A stretch of DNA of 64,000 bases from contig CAZNRX010000001.1 in NCBI GenBank assembly GCA_964575455.1, positions 124,001-188,000 of the forward strand, in the 5' to 3' direction. How positions within the stretch are numbered: position 1 is the stretch's first letter; every line of letters begins with the position of its first letter. This document shows, piece after piece, positions 8,755-16,383 of this stretch. A program made the position numbers and the translations under genes. The notes beneath the pieces are model-generated. The model ran no database searches and was not told the DNA's origin. It saw only the letters and a list, made by a program, of their open reading frames with translations. Source of the DNA: SKLM01 sp964575455. Its GTDB lineage: Bacteria; Chloroflexota; Anaerolineae; B4-G1.

Positions 8755-9933
8755 ATGTGGCACTTTGTCTCCCCCCAGATCGTGTTTGGCGAAGGCGCGC
8801 TGGACGCCCTCGACGAGCTGCCCCGGTGGGGTCATACCCAGGGGCGCGCCTTGATCGTTACCGATGCCACGCTGATCGAGTTGGGCCTGGTGGATCGGGT
8901 CGTGTCCCGTCTCAACAGCGCGGGGGTTGACGTGCACCTCTTCGACGCCGTCGAGCCCGAGCCCAGCGTCCAGACCGTGCAGCAGGGCGCGGGGATGGCT
9001 CGGGACGTGGCGCCGGATTGGATCGTCGGCCTTGGCGGCGGATCGTCCATGGATGCGGCGAAGGCGGTCTGGGTGCTGTACGAGCGCCCGGACCTGCAGC
9101 CTGCCGAGATCAACCCCTTCATCGACCTGGGGCTGCGCCAGAAGGCGCGGCTCATCACCATCCCCACCACCAGCGGCACCGGTGCCGAGGTCACCTGGGC
9201 CATTGTGCTCACCGACAGCGCCGAGGATCGGAAGATGGGGCTCGGCAACCGGGAGAACGTGGCCGACATGGCCATTGTCGACCCGGAGATGGCGGCCGAC
9301 ATGCCTCCCCGCCTGACGGCCAACACTGGCCTCGATGCCCTCACGCACGCCATTGAGGGGTACGTCTGCACCTGGCATACGGATCTGACGGATGGCCTCT
9401 GTGTGCACGCCGCTCGGGATGTCTTCCAGTACCTGCCGCGCGCGGTGGAGGACGGGTCCGACATGGAGGCCCGCGAGCGGATGCACCACGCGGCTACCTC
9501 CGCTGGCCTCGGCTTCGGCAACGCCATGGCCTCCCTGGCCCACGCCATGGGCCACGCGCTGGGCGCCAGCTTCCACATTCCTCACGGCTGCGCCGTGGGG
9601 CTCTGTCTCCCCTACACCATCGAGTTCGCTGCCCGGACGGCCCCAGAGCGGTGTGCCAGGCTAGCGCAGTGGCTCGGGTTCACCGAGGCCGAGGGTAAGG
9701 AGGGGGCTCTCGCGCTGGCTGGCGGTGTGCGTCGTCTGATGAGCGAGGTCGGCAACCCCACCGCCGTCGCGGACCTGGAGATCGACCGCGTGCTGTATGA
9801 GGAGCGGGTGGAGAAGCTGATCGACGATGCCTTCAGCGACACCCAGATGGTCACCGCCCCGCGCTCGCCCTCCTACGACGATCTGCGTCAGCTCTTCCTC
9901 TGCGCCTACGCCGGGGACGCCGTCGACTTCTAA
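8755..9933 (+). CDS. Iron-containing (group III) alcohol dehydrogenase
   Basis: The 392-residue protein has the family order: an N-terminal Rossmann-like domain with GGGSSMDAAKA for NAD(P) binding, TIPTTSGTGAEVT, and an all-helical metal domain. The four metal ligands can be placed at D194 and H198 (GLDALTHAIE) and at H263 and H277 (AHAMGHALGASFHIPHG). Such enzymes reduce aldehydes or oxidise short alcohols and diols in the cytoplasm; the exact substrate cannot be told. The start at 8755 is preferred over the upstream in-frame ATG at 8722, because GGAG lies 8 bases before it and the upstream start would overlap the SCP2 gene. Confidence 0.92.
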   Translation: MWHFVSPQIVFGEGALDALDELPRWGHTQGRALIVTDATLIELGLVDRVVSRLNSAGVDVHLFDAVEPEPSVQTVQQGAGMARDVAPDWIVGLGGGSSMDAAKAVWVLYERPDLQPAEINPFIDLGLRQKARLITIPTTSGTGAEVTWAIVLTDSAEDRKMGLGNRENVADMAIVDPEMAADMPPRLTANTGLDALTHAIEGYVCTWHTDLTDGLCVHAARDVFQYLPRAVEDGSDMEARERMHHAATSAGLGFGNAMASLAHAMGHALGASFHIPHGCAVGLCLPYTIEFAARTAPERCARLAQWLGFTEAEGKEGALALAGGVRRLMSEVGNPTAVADLEIDRVLYEERVEKLIDDAFSDTQMVTAPRSPSYDDLRQLFLCAYAGDAVDF

Positions 9934-9965
9934 CCGCGTCCCCGCGCCACGGCTGTTGGTCGTGA

Positions 9966-9988
9966 GGCACGCAGCGCAGTGGCGTGCC
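9966..9988 (+). terminator. Possible terminator hairpin after the alcohol dehydrogenase gene
   Basis: GGCACGC and GCGTGCC form a perfect 7-bp stem with a 9-base loop, 33 bases after the stop codon and before the dcw promoter. No T run follows, so termination is a guess from position. The rest of 9934-10160 contains no open frame or other structure I can support. Confidence 0.3.
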
Positions 9989-10160
9989 GTCTCGATGCGG
10001 TCAGTAGAGCCTATCATGCCGCTGCGGCGTGTGTCTGATCGGCCCGGCGATACCTCTCAAGGATCCCCTGCAGCAGGAGAGAAGTCCCAGACAACCTTAA
10101 AGTTTTCCCCATGACTCCGGAAAAGCCCATAAAGTACTAGCAAAAGCAGCCCGCATGCTG

Positions 10161-10202
10161 TATAATAGTGGGCGATTGTGGGGAGAAGTGGGGCATAGTG
10201 GG
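10161..10202 (+). promoter_or_regulatory. dcw promoter -10 box and four-copy MraZ operator
   Basis: A perfect TATAAT lies at 10161-10166. Four copies of GTGGG follow at 10168, 10178, 10188 and 10198, exactly 10 bp apart, so all are on one face of the helix. MraZ is known to bind repeated (G)TGGG boxes with this period upstream of its own gene. Here the boxes begin at the predicted start of transcription, so bound MraZ should block the promoter. The -35 region is poor (TAGCAA). The leader to mraZ is about 85 bases. Confidence 0.8.
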
Positions 10203-10256
10203 ATATCTGCCCTTCGCTATGCTCCTCTTTTGCGCTCAGGTGGGGATTACGCCGAC

Positions 10257-10685
10257 ATGTTTCTGGGAGAGTTTGTTCACACCCTCGACAGCAAGGGGCG
10301 ACTGACCGTTCCTGCCAAGTTCCGTGCGGATCTGGACACGAGCTTGGTGGTCACCCGGTGGATGGATCGCTGCCTGGCGATGTTCCCCATGGCCGAGTGG
10401 GAGCAGCTGGCCGCGCGAGTGAGTGACCTGCCCATGACCGATCGGCGGGCACGGGCGCTCAAGCGGTTCCTTTTCTCCAGTGCTTCTCATGTCTCTCCTG
10501 ACAATCAGGGACGTGTTCTCATTCCTCCCCGTCTGCGCGAATACGCTGGCCTCGACGGCGAGGTCGTCGTAGCTGGTCTCAACAACTACATAGAGATCTG
10601 GGGCACCGATGCTTGGGGGGACGAACGGGAGCGTGTTGAAGGGGACGATGTCGAAGCTGAGGGTTGGGCGGCGTTGGGTATTTGA
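10257..10685 (+). CDS. mraZ: Transcriptional regulator MraZ
   Basis: The 142-residue product has the two tandem AbrB-like swapped-hairpin halves of MraZ: FLGEFVHTLDSKGRLTVPAK near the N-terminus and SPDNQGRVLIPPRLREYAGL in the second half. MraZ forms ring-shaped oligomers and represses the division and cell wall cluster by binding GTGGG repeats, four of which are present upstream at 10168-10202. The frame extends upstream to 10155, but that part would read through the operator. The ATG at 10257 begins exactly where the family begins, although no strong ribosome binding site is seen. The stop overlaps the rsmH start (TGATG). Confidence 0.95.
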   Translation: MFLGEFVHTLDSKGRLTVPAKFRADLDTSLVVTRWMDRCLAMFPMAEWEQLAARVSDLPMTDRRARALKRFLFSSASHVSPDNQGRVLIPPRLREYAGLDGEVVVAGLNNYIEIWGTDAWGDERERVEGDDVEAEGWAALGI

Positions 10686-11650
10686 TGGATGACACGCGAA
10701 GGGAGACGGCTCACATACCCGTGCTTCCTGATGAGGTCATCGATGGCCTCCAGGCGGAGCGCGGCGGGCGGTTCATCGACTGCACGGTCGGGGGAGGGGG
10801 GCACGCCGGCGCGATTCTGGAGGCCTCGGCTCCCGATGGCGTCTTGCTTGGCCTGGATCTGGATCCAGCGGCGCTGGAAATGGCCTCGGATCGCTTGGCC
10901 CGCTTTGGAGATCGGGCTCAGTTCGTCCATGCCTCTTTCGCCCGGCTGAAGGAGGTAGTGCGGGCTCACGGTTTCGCAGGGGAGCGATCGTGGGTCGATG
11001 GGATTCTGTTTGATCTAGGTCTGTCGTCGCTGCAGCTGGCGGACGCCGAACGTGGCTTCTCGTTCATGGCCGACGGGCCGCTCGACATGCGCTTTGATCC
11101 CACCTCGGGCGATCCGACGGCCGCCGATCTGGTCAATAAGCTCTCTGAGGAAGAGCTGGCGGACATCTTCTATCACTATGGCGAGGAGAGACAGTCGCGT
11201 CGCATTGCCGGGGCCATCGTCGAAGCGAGACCGCTCCATACCACCGGCGAGCTGGCCCAGGTCGTGGAGCAGGCGGTGGGGAGGCGGCGCGGAAGGCTCC
11301 ACCCGGCGACGCTCACGTTTCAGGCCCTGCGGATCGCGGTCAACGAGGAGTTGAACGCCATAAGGTCCGCTTTGCCCCAGGCCGTCGAGCTTCTGGCGCC
11401 CGGCGGTCGGTTGGCCGTGATAGCCTTCCATTCCCTGGAGGATCGCATCGTTAAGCGCTTCATGCGCCGCGAGAGCAAGGATTGCATCTGCCCGCCCGAG
11501 TTGCCAATCTGCACCTGTGATCATCAAGCGACGCTTAACGTGATCACACGAAAGCCTATCAGGCCGACCGAGGAGGAGGTGGCGGCCAACCCTCGTTCTC
11601 GTTCGGCTCGACTCCGAGTGGGGGCACGTCGCCCAAGGCAGGGGGAGTGA
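10685..11650 (+). CDS. rsmH: 16S rRNA (cytosine(1402)-N4)-methyltransferase RsmH
   Basis: The 321-residue S-adenosylmethionine-dependent enzyme methylates C1402 in the decoding centre of 16S rRNA. Diagnostic motifs are HIPVLPDEVIDGL at the N-terminus, the SAM-binding DCTVGGGGHAGAIL, LGLDLDPAAL, DGILFDLGLSSLQLADAERG, the substrate domain with HPATLTFQALRIAVNEEL, and FHSLEDRIVKRFM near the C-terminus. The ATG at 10685 overlaps the mraZ stop, the usual translational coupling at the head of dcw clusters. Length is normal. Confidence 0.97.
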   Translation: MDDTRRETAHIPVLPDEVIDGLQAERGGRFIDCTVGGGGHAGAILEASAPDGVLLGLDLDPAALEMASDRLARFGDRAQFVHASFARLKEVVRAHGFAGERSWVDGILFDLGLSSLQLADAERGFSFMADGPLDMRFDPTSGDPTAADLVNKLSEEELADIFYHYGEERQSRRIAGAIVEARPLHTTGELAQVVEQAVGRRRGRLHPATLTFQALRIAVNEELNAIRSALPQAVELLAPGGRLAVIAFHSLEDRIVKRFMRRESKDCICPPELPICTCDHQATLNVITRKPIRPTEEEVAANPRSRSARLRVGARRPRQGE

Positions 11651-11653
11651 ACA

Positions 11654-11983
11654 TTGTCTGAGTTCCTGGATTGGGTCAGCCACGGCGTGAAGCGGGGACG
11701 GCTGGAGCTGGACTCGCGCCCGCTGATGGTGCTATTCGCCATCGGCGTCGTGCTGACGCTGGTAGCGGCTCTCTACCTGGGGCTCGTCAGTCGGACCGCG
11801 GCGCAGGGGCGTCGCATCGAGCAGCTGCAGACGGACGTGTTTTGCATGCAGCGCGAGAACCAGCAGCTGGCGGTGGAGATCGCTGAGGCGAGCGCCATCC
11901 CCCAGCTCATGGAGCGGGCAAGGGCGTTGGGCTTTGTGCCTGCGGAGCGGGTGGAGTTTCTGAACGGCGGGAGTAGGGAATAG
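11654..11983 (+). CDS. ftsL: FtsL-like cell division protein
   Basis: The 109-residue product is a small bitopic protein: a cytoplasmic N-terminus of about 25 residues, one transmembrane helix (about 26-46, VLFAIGVVLTLVAALYLGLV) and an extracytoplasmic coiled coil (RRIEQLQTDVFCMQRENQQLAVEIAE) ending in a short LGFVPAERVEFL-type tail. That architecture, and its place between rsmH and ftsI, identify it as FtsL or an FtsB/DivIC-like partner in the FtsQLB complex. FtsL sequences are poorly conserved, so position carries most of the weight. The start codon is TTG, nine bases after GGGGGAG. Confidence 0.8.
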   Translation: MSEFLDWVSHGVKRGRLELDSRPLMVLFAIGVVLTLVAALYLGLVSRTAAQGRRIEQLQTDVFCMQRENQQLAVEIAEASAIPQLMERARALGFVPAERVEFLNGGSRE

Positions 11984-11993
11984 GGAGTGGGCC

Positions 11994-13760
11994 ATGGCTG
12001 AGGGACCGAGGCGCAGGCTTTTGCTGATGATCGCCTTGCTAGCGCTGGCGGTGGTGATCACCGTGGTGCAGCTGGTCAAGGTTCAGATCGTCGATCATGA
12101 GTTCTACACCAACTGGGCCAAGGAGCAGCGCGTGAGGGCGGTCAAGATGGCCCAGCCTCCACGGGGCGCGATTCACGATCGGGATGGATATCTTTTGGCC
12201 GGCAACGGGGTCAGGTACGCCATCGAAGCAGCCCCGGCCTACGTGATGAAGAAGCAAGAGGCGGCGGAGGCGTTGGCGTCGGTGCTGCATATGCCGGCCT
12301 CGCATTTGGAGGCCCAGTTAAGCAAGCGCGGCGAGAACGGGCACTACAAGATGTGGGTTTCCGTGGCTGGGTCCGTCTCCCGGGAGATGGGCGAGGCGGT
12401 CACTGAGCTGGACATCGGCGGTATCACGGTCAGACCGCTCTGGCAGCGAGTGTATCCTGAGGACTCGCTGGCGTCTCATACGCTGGGCTTTGTCAGCGTG
12501 GTGACGGGCTACTATGGCGTCGAGGGCTTCTACAACGCGATGCTCCAGCCCGAGCCGATCAGATGGGTGGGGCCGGTGGACGTCGAGAGCGTGCCCATTC
12601 CTTGGGAGCCTGTCGAGGGGGAGTTCCCTCGCCGCGGCGTGAATCTGGAGCTGACGCTGGATCGCACGGTGCAGGCGCTGGTGGAGGCCGAGCTGGCACA
12701 CGCTCTGGAGACGTATCAGGCTGAGTCGGGGACGATCATCGTCATGGAGCCGGAGACGTTCGGGATTCTAGGCATGGCCAGCCTGCCCAGCTACGATCCT
12801 GAGGACTACGCTCGGTTCGCCAATCAAGAGCCCCTGTTGTTTGAGGATCCGGCGGTGAGCAGGCAGTACGAGCCCGGTTCCGTGTTCAAGATCGTGACGG
12901 TGGCGGCAGCGCTGGACAGTGGGACCGTGATGCCGGACAGCGTCTATCACGATCGGGGCTGGATCGAGGTGGGCGGGCGCGCGATCCATAACGCCTCGCG
13001 CCAGTCCTACGGGGATCAGTCGGTGATCGACATCCTCGTCAAGTCTCTCAACGTGGGGGCCGCGTGGCTGAGCACGAAGATGGGACCAGACATCTTCTAT
13101 CAATACGCGCAGGACTTTGGCTTTGGTGAGATGACTCACGTCGATCTGAACGGAGAGGTGCGAGGTCAGCTGTGGCTGCCGGAGGATGTTGAGGATTGGT
13201 CCCCCTCCCATTTGGGGACGAACGCCTTTGGGCAGGGCGTGGCGGTGACGCCGCTGCAGATGGTCACCGCGATGGCGACCGTGGCCAACGATGGAGCCCG
13301 CCTTCGGCCTCACATCGTGCATCGCCGCGTGGCCTCCGACGGGACCCCGTCGGTCTTCCATCCGGTCTTCCAGGAGCAGGTGCTGGCCCCAGAGACCGCT
13401 CGTACGCTCACGGATATGTTGGTGCAGGTGGTTGAAGAGGGAGCGACCCAGGCCAGGGTGGAGGGATACCGGGTTGCGGGCAAGACCGGCACGGCTCAGA
13501 TTCCCATCCCGGGCGGCTATGACCCGGAGGGCGCCATCGCCACATTTGTGGGCTTTGGGCCTGTGCCGGATGCAGGGTCGACGGGCGATTTCGCCCAGGT
13601 ACCCGAGTTGGTCGTCCTGGTGAAGCTGGATCGCCCCCAGAGCTCGCCGTGGGCGTCCCAGACGGCGGCGCCGACGTTCCAGCGGCTGACGGCACGGCTG
13701 TTCACCATGTTGGGCATCCCGCCCAGCAGCGGCGAGTTGATGGCGGAGGTGGGACCGTGA
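11994..13760 (+). CDS. ftsI: Septal peptidoglycan transpeptidase FtsI (class B penicillin-binding protein)
   Basis: The 588-residue protein crosslinks septal peptidoglycan with FtsW. It has an N-terminal membrane anchor (about residues 8-27), the class B dimerisation region beginning RGAIHDRDG, and a C-terminal transpeptidase domain. The active-site motifs are complete: S296-V-F-K299 (EPGSVFK), S351-L-N353 and K497-T-G. A loop at about 528-537, between the KTG motif and LVVLVKLDRP, is enlarged by a palindromic DNA repeat also found in ddl. There is no C-terminal PASTA domain. The stop codon overlaps the GTG start of murF. Confidence 0.95.
   Translation: MAEGPRRRLLLMIALLALAVVITVVQLVKVQIVDHEFYTNWAKEQRVRAVKMAQPPRGAIHDRDGYLLAGNGVRYAIEAAPAYVMKKQEAAEALASVLHMPASHLEAQLSKRGENGHYKMWVSVAGSVSREMGEAVTELDIGGITVRPLWQRVYPEDSLASHTLGFVSVVTGYYGVEGFYNAMLQPEPIRWVGPVDVESVPIPWEPVEGEFPRRGVNLELTLDRTVQALVEAELAHALETYQAESGTIIVMEPETFGILGMASLPSYDPEDYARFANQEPLLFEDPAVSRQYEPGSVFKIVTVAAALDSGTVMPDSVYHDRGWIEVGGRAIHNASRQSYGDQSVIDILVKSLNVGAAWLSTKMGPDIFYQYAQDFGFGEMTHVDLNGEVRGQLWLPEDVEDWSPSHLGTNAFGQGVAVTPLQMVTAMATVANDGARLRPHIVHRRVASDGTPSVFHPVFQEQVLAPETARTLTDMLVQVVEEGATQARVEGYRVAGKTGTAQIPIPGGYDPEGAIATFVGFGPVPDAGSTGDFAQVPELVVLVKLDRPQSSPWASQTAAPTFQRLTARLFTMLGIPPSSGELMAEVGP
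13575..13604 (+). repeat. 30-bp palindromic repeat inside ftsI
   Basis: The 30 bases match 23668-23697 in ddl at all but two positions. The core is GGGCGATTTCGCCC (13583-13596), a perfect 6-bp inverted repeat around TT. In ftsI it encodes GSTGDFAQVP as an insertion in a surface loop of the transpeptidase domain. Confidence 0.7.
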
Positions 13761-15253
13761 CGGGAAAGCGTCTGACGCTGGCGGACGTCCTGGAGGGCCT
13801 ACGGGTGTCGTCCACCGCCGTCGACCAGCGGCCTGAGGCGCTGCGGCAAGAGATAACGACCGTCGTCATCGATTCCCGCAACGCCAGGCCCGGGGCCTTG
13901 TTCTTCGCCTTCGAGGGCGAGCACGCGGACGGGCACGACTACGTGGGAGACGCCTTCTCTCGGGGGGCCGTCGCGGCCGTCGTGCAGCGCGACGTGCCCG
14001 GGGTTGACGCTCTCACGCTGGATTTGACGACCCGGGACGCGAAGGGCACTCGAAGCGCGCTGTCGGGAGGGCTGGAGGTGCCGCTGGTGCTGAAGGTCGA
14101 TCAGACGCTGCCAGCGCTGCAGCGTCTGGCCACCTTCTGGCGGCGATGTCAGGTCGGGCTGCGCGTCGTCGGTATCACGGGGAGCGTCGGGAAGACCACC
14201 ACGAAGGAGCTAGCGGCGGCGGTACTCGCCCGTCGCTATGCGACGATCAAGAGCGAGGCCAGTTATAACAACGAGATCGGCCTGCCGCTGACGCTGCTCC
14301 ACGTGACCGCCGACCACGAGCGTGTTGTGTTGGAGATGGGGATGTATGACCTGGGCGAGATCGCGGATCTCGCTCGCATCGCTCAGCCCCACATCGGCGT
14401 GGTTACCATCGTCCGGCCGGTGCATCTGGAGCGCGCTGGGTCATTCGAGCGCATCGTGAAGGCCAAGACGGAGTTGGTCAGCGCGCTGCCGCCCGGGCCG
14501 GAGGGCGTGGCGATCCTGAACTACGATGATGAGAACGTGCGGAACATGGCCGGAGCGACGGAGGCTGACGTCTTCACCTACGGGTTGTCTCCCGAGGCTG
14601 ATCTCTGGGCTGATCAGATCGAGGGGTTGGGGTTGGAAGGCGTCCGCTTCCGGCTCCATCACGAGGATGAGACCCTCCACGTGAGGGTGCCGCTCCTGGG
14701 GCGGCATTCCGTCCACACCTCGCTGCGCGCCGCCGCGGTTGGCCTGGTCGAGGGGCTCACCTGGCAGGAGATTGTGGAAGGCCTGCGGGGCGTGGAGCCA
14801 TCGGATCAGCTGCGGCTGGTGGCCGTGCGAGGCCCGGCCAGCGCCACGATCCTGGACGATACGTACAACGCCAGTCCGGCCTCAACTATCGCGGCACTGA
14901 ACTTGTTGGACGAGTTGGAGGGGCGAAAGATCGCTGTCTTGGGCGACATGCTGGAGCTGGGCGACTACGAGCGTGAGGGACACGAGAAGGTCGGGATGCG
15001 CGTGCTGGAGGTGGCCGACGTGCTCGTCACGCTGGGATCGTTAGGGCGCATCATCGGCGAGACCACGCTCCGTTGGGGGATGTCGCCCGACGCCGTCCAC
15101 GTGTTGGAGGAGAGGGAGGAGGTCGTTCGCCTGTTGGAGGATATGTTGGAGGAGGATGGGGCGCCGCGATCCGTCGTCTTGGTGAAGGGCTCGCGAGCCC
15201 TGAGGATGGAGGAGATCGTCAACTCCCTGAGTCGCGACCTTCCCGAAGGCTGA
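13757..15253 (+). CDS. murF: UDP-N-acetylmuramoyl-tripeptide--D-alanyl-D-alanine ligase MurF
   Basis: The 498-residue Mur ligase adds the D-Ala-D-Ala dipeptide to UDP-MurNAc-tripeptide in the cytoplasm. It shows the N-terminal UDP-sugar domain (TVVIDSRNARPGALFFAFEG), the ATP P-loop GITGSVGKTTTKE near residue 138, the second-domain SEASYNNEIGLPLTLL and the C-terminal ligase domain (DDTYNASPASTIAAL, KIAVLGDMLELG, LVKGSRALRMEEIV). These features separate it from MurE and MurD. The frame is open far upstream inside ftsI, but GTG 13757 overlaps the ftsI stop and gives the normal N-terminus. MurE, expected just before it, is absent. Confidence 0.95.
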   Translation: MTGKRLTLADVLEGLRVSSTAVDQRPEALRQEITTVVIDSRNARPGALFFAFEGEHADGHDYVGDAFSRGAVAAVVQRDVPGVDALTLDLTTRDAKGTRSALSGGLEVPLVLKVDQTLPALQRLATFWRRCQVGLRVVGITGSVGKTTTKELAAAVLARRYATIKSEASYNNEIGLPLTLLHVTADHERVVLEMGMYDLGEIADLARIAQPHIGVVTIVRPVHLERAGSFERIVKAKTELVSALPPGPEGVAILNYDDENVRNMAGATEADVFTYGLSPEADLWADQIEGLGLEGVRFRLHHEDETLHVRVPLLGRHSVHTSLRAAAVGLVEGLTWQEIVEGLRGVEPSDQLRLVAVRGPASATILDDTYNASPASTIAALNLLDELEGRKIAVLGDMLELGDYEREGHEKVGMRVLEVADVLVTLGSLGRIIGETTLRWGMSPDAVHVLEEREEVVRLLEDMLEEDGAPRSVVLVKGSRALRMEEIVNSLSRDLPEG

Positions 15254-15281
15254 ACATAAGCTTCCGGGAGAGGTGTTTGAT

Positions 15282-16286
15282 ATGGACAGAGCGCTTATTC
15301 TGGCGAGTATCTCGTTTCTGCTGGCGGTGGTGTGGGGGCCGCTGTTGATCCGCATCCTCCGCCACTACCAGATCGGCAAGCGCATTCGCATCGACGGTCC
15401 CAGTGACCACCAGAGCAAGATGGGGACGCCAACCATGGGCGGGCTGATGATCGTGGTGCCGGTGCTCCTCATCACGCTCGTGTTGAACATTTACAATCTG
15501 TTGGGGCGCACCTTGATCGGACGCTCAATTCTGGTGCCGCTGGGCGTGATGGTGGCCTACGCTCTGATCGGCGCGATAGATGACTTGGCCGGGGTCCGCG
15601 GCGTCCGGCGTGGCCTGGGGCTGACGGCAGGGCGCAAGCTTCTCTGGGAGATCCCCCTGACGTTGGGCATTGCCGTGTTCATGCTCGTCTCTGATGTCCA
15701 GTTCGCGGGGCAAGTCGGCGTGCCGGGTGTTGCCGAGATGGTCAACGTAGGCTGGGTGTGGGTGCCGCTTGCCATGTTCATCATCCTGAGCTCCGCCAAT
15801 GCGATGAATCTGACCGACGGGTTGGATGGGCTGGCCGGGATCATCGTCGCCAGCGCCTTTGCTGCCTACGGCATCATCGCCCGGCTGCAGGGTCAGTTCT
15901 ACCTGATTCGCTTCTGCTTCACCGTGGTGGGGGCCTCCTTTGCGTTCCTTTGGTACAACGCCCATCCGGCCCAGATGTTCATGGGCGATACCGGCAGCCT
16001 GGCCCTCGGCGCGACGCTAGGCACGGTGGCGTTGATGACGGGGCAGTGGCTGCTGCTGCCTGTCGTCATCCTGATTCCAGTGGCGGAGACGCTGTCGGTC
16101 ATCATCCAGGTGCTCTATTTCAAGTACACCAAGCGCCGGTTCGGCCAGGGGAGGCGGGTCTTCAAGATGAGCCCACTCCACCATCATTTTGAGCTGTTAG
16201 GCTGGTCCGAGACGCAGGTTGTGCAGCGCTTCTGGCTGGTGGAGCTCCTGGCGGCGATGGCCGGTGTCGCGTTGGCGCTGCTGTAG
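15282..16286 (+). CDS. mraY: Phospho-N-acetylmuramoyl-pentapeptide-transferase MraY
   Basis: The 334-residue polytopic membrane enzyme transfers phospho-MurNAc-pentapeptide to undecaprenyl phosphate, giving lipid I. Typical elements are DHQSKMGTPTMGGLM near the N-terminus, the aspartate pair AIDDLAG, the catalytic loop NLTDGLDGLAG, FMGDTGSLALG and the histidine-rich MSPLHHHFELLGW before the last helix. About ten hydrophobic segments are visible. ATG 15282 is chosen over an in-frame GTG at 15273 because GGGAGAGG sits 8 bases before the ATG. The gene lies between murF and murD in usual dcw order. Confidence 0.96.
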   Translation: MDRALILASISFLLAVVWGPLLIRILRHYQIGKRIRIDGPSDHQSKMGTPTMGGLMIVVPVLLITLVLNIYNLLGRTLIGRSILVPLGVMVAYALIGAIDDLAGVRGVRRGLGLTAGRKLLWEIPLTLGIAVFMLVSDVQFAGQVGVPGVAEMVNVGWVWVPLAMFIILSSANAMNLTDGLDGLAGIIVASAFAAYGIIARLQGQFYLIRFCFTVVGASFAFLWYNAHPAQMFMGDTGSLALGATLGTVALMTGQWLLLPVVILIPVAETLSVIIQVLYFKYTKRRFGQGRRVFKMSPLHHHFELLGWSETQVVQRFWLVELLAAMAGVALALL

Positions 16287-16338
16287 TGTGCAAGTGGGCG
16301 AGCGCCCAAGTGCCAACCAGCGGCGCTAGGCCAGCGTC

Positions 16339-16383
16339 CCAACGTCTAGACGTTACAACGTTCAAACGTTCCAACGAGTTGTT
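16339..16383 (+). repeat. Short AACGTT-type repeats before murD
   Basis: The 97-base gap between mraY and murD holds about five near-copies of (C)AACGTT spaced 7-9 bases apart, including the perfect palindrome ACGTCTAGACGT. Just upstream, CAAGTG occurs twice around GGCGAGCGCC. The low-complexity pattern looks like a local repeat rather than an operator. Confidence 0.55.
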
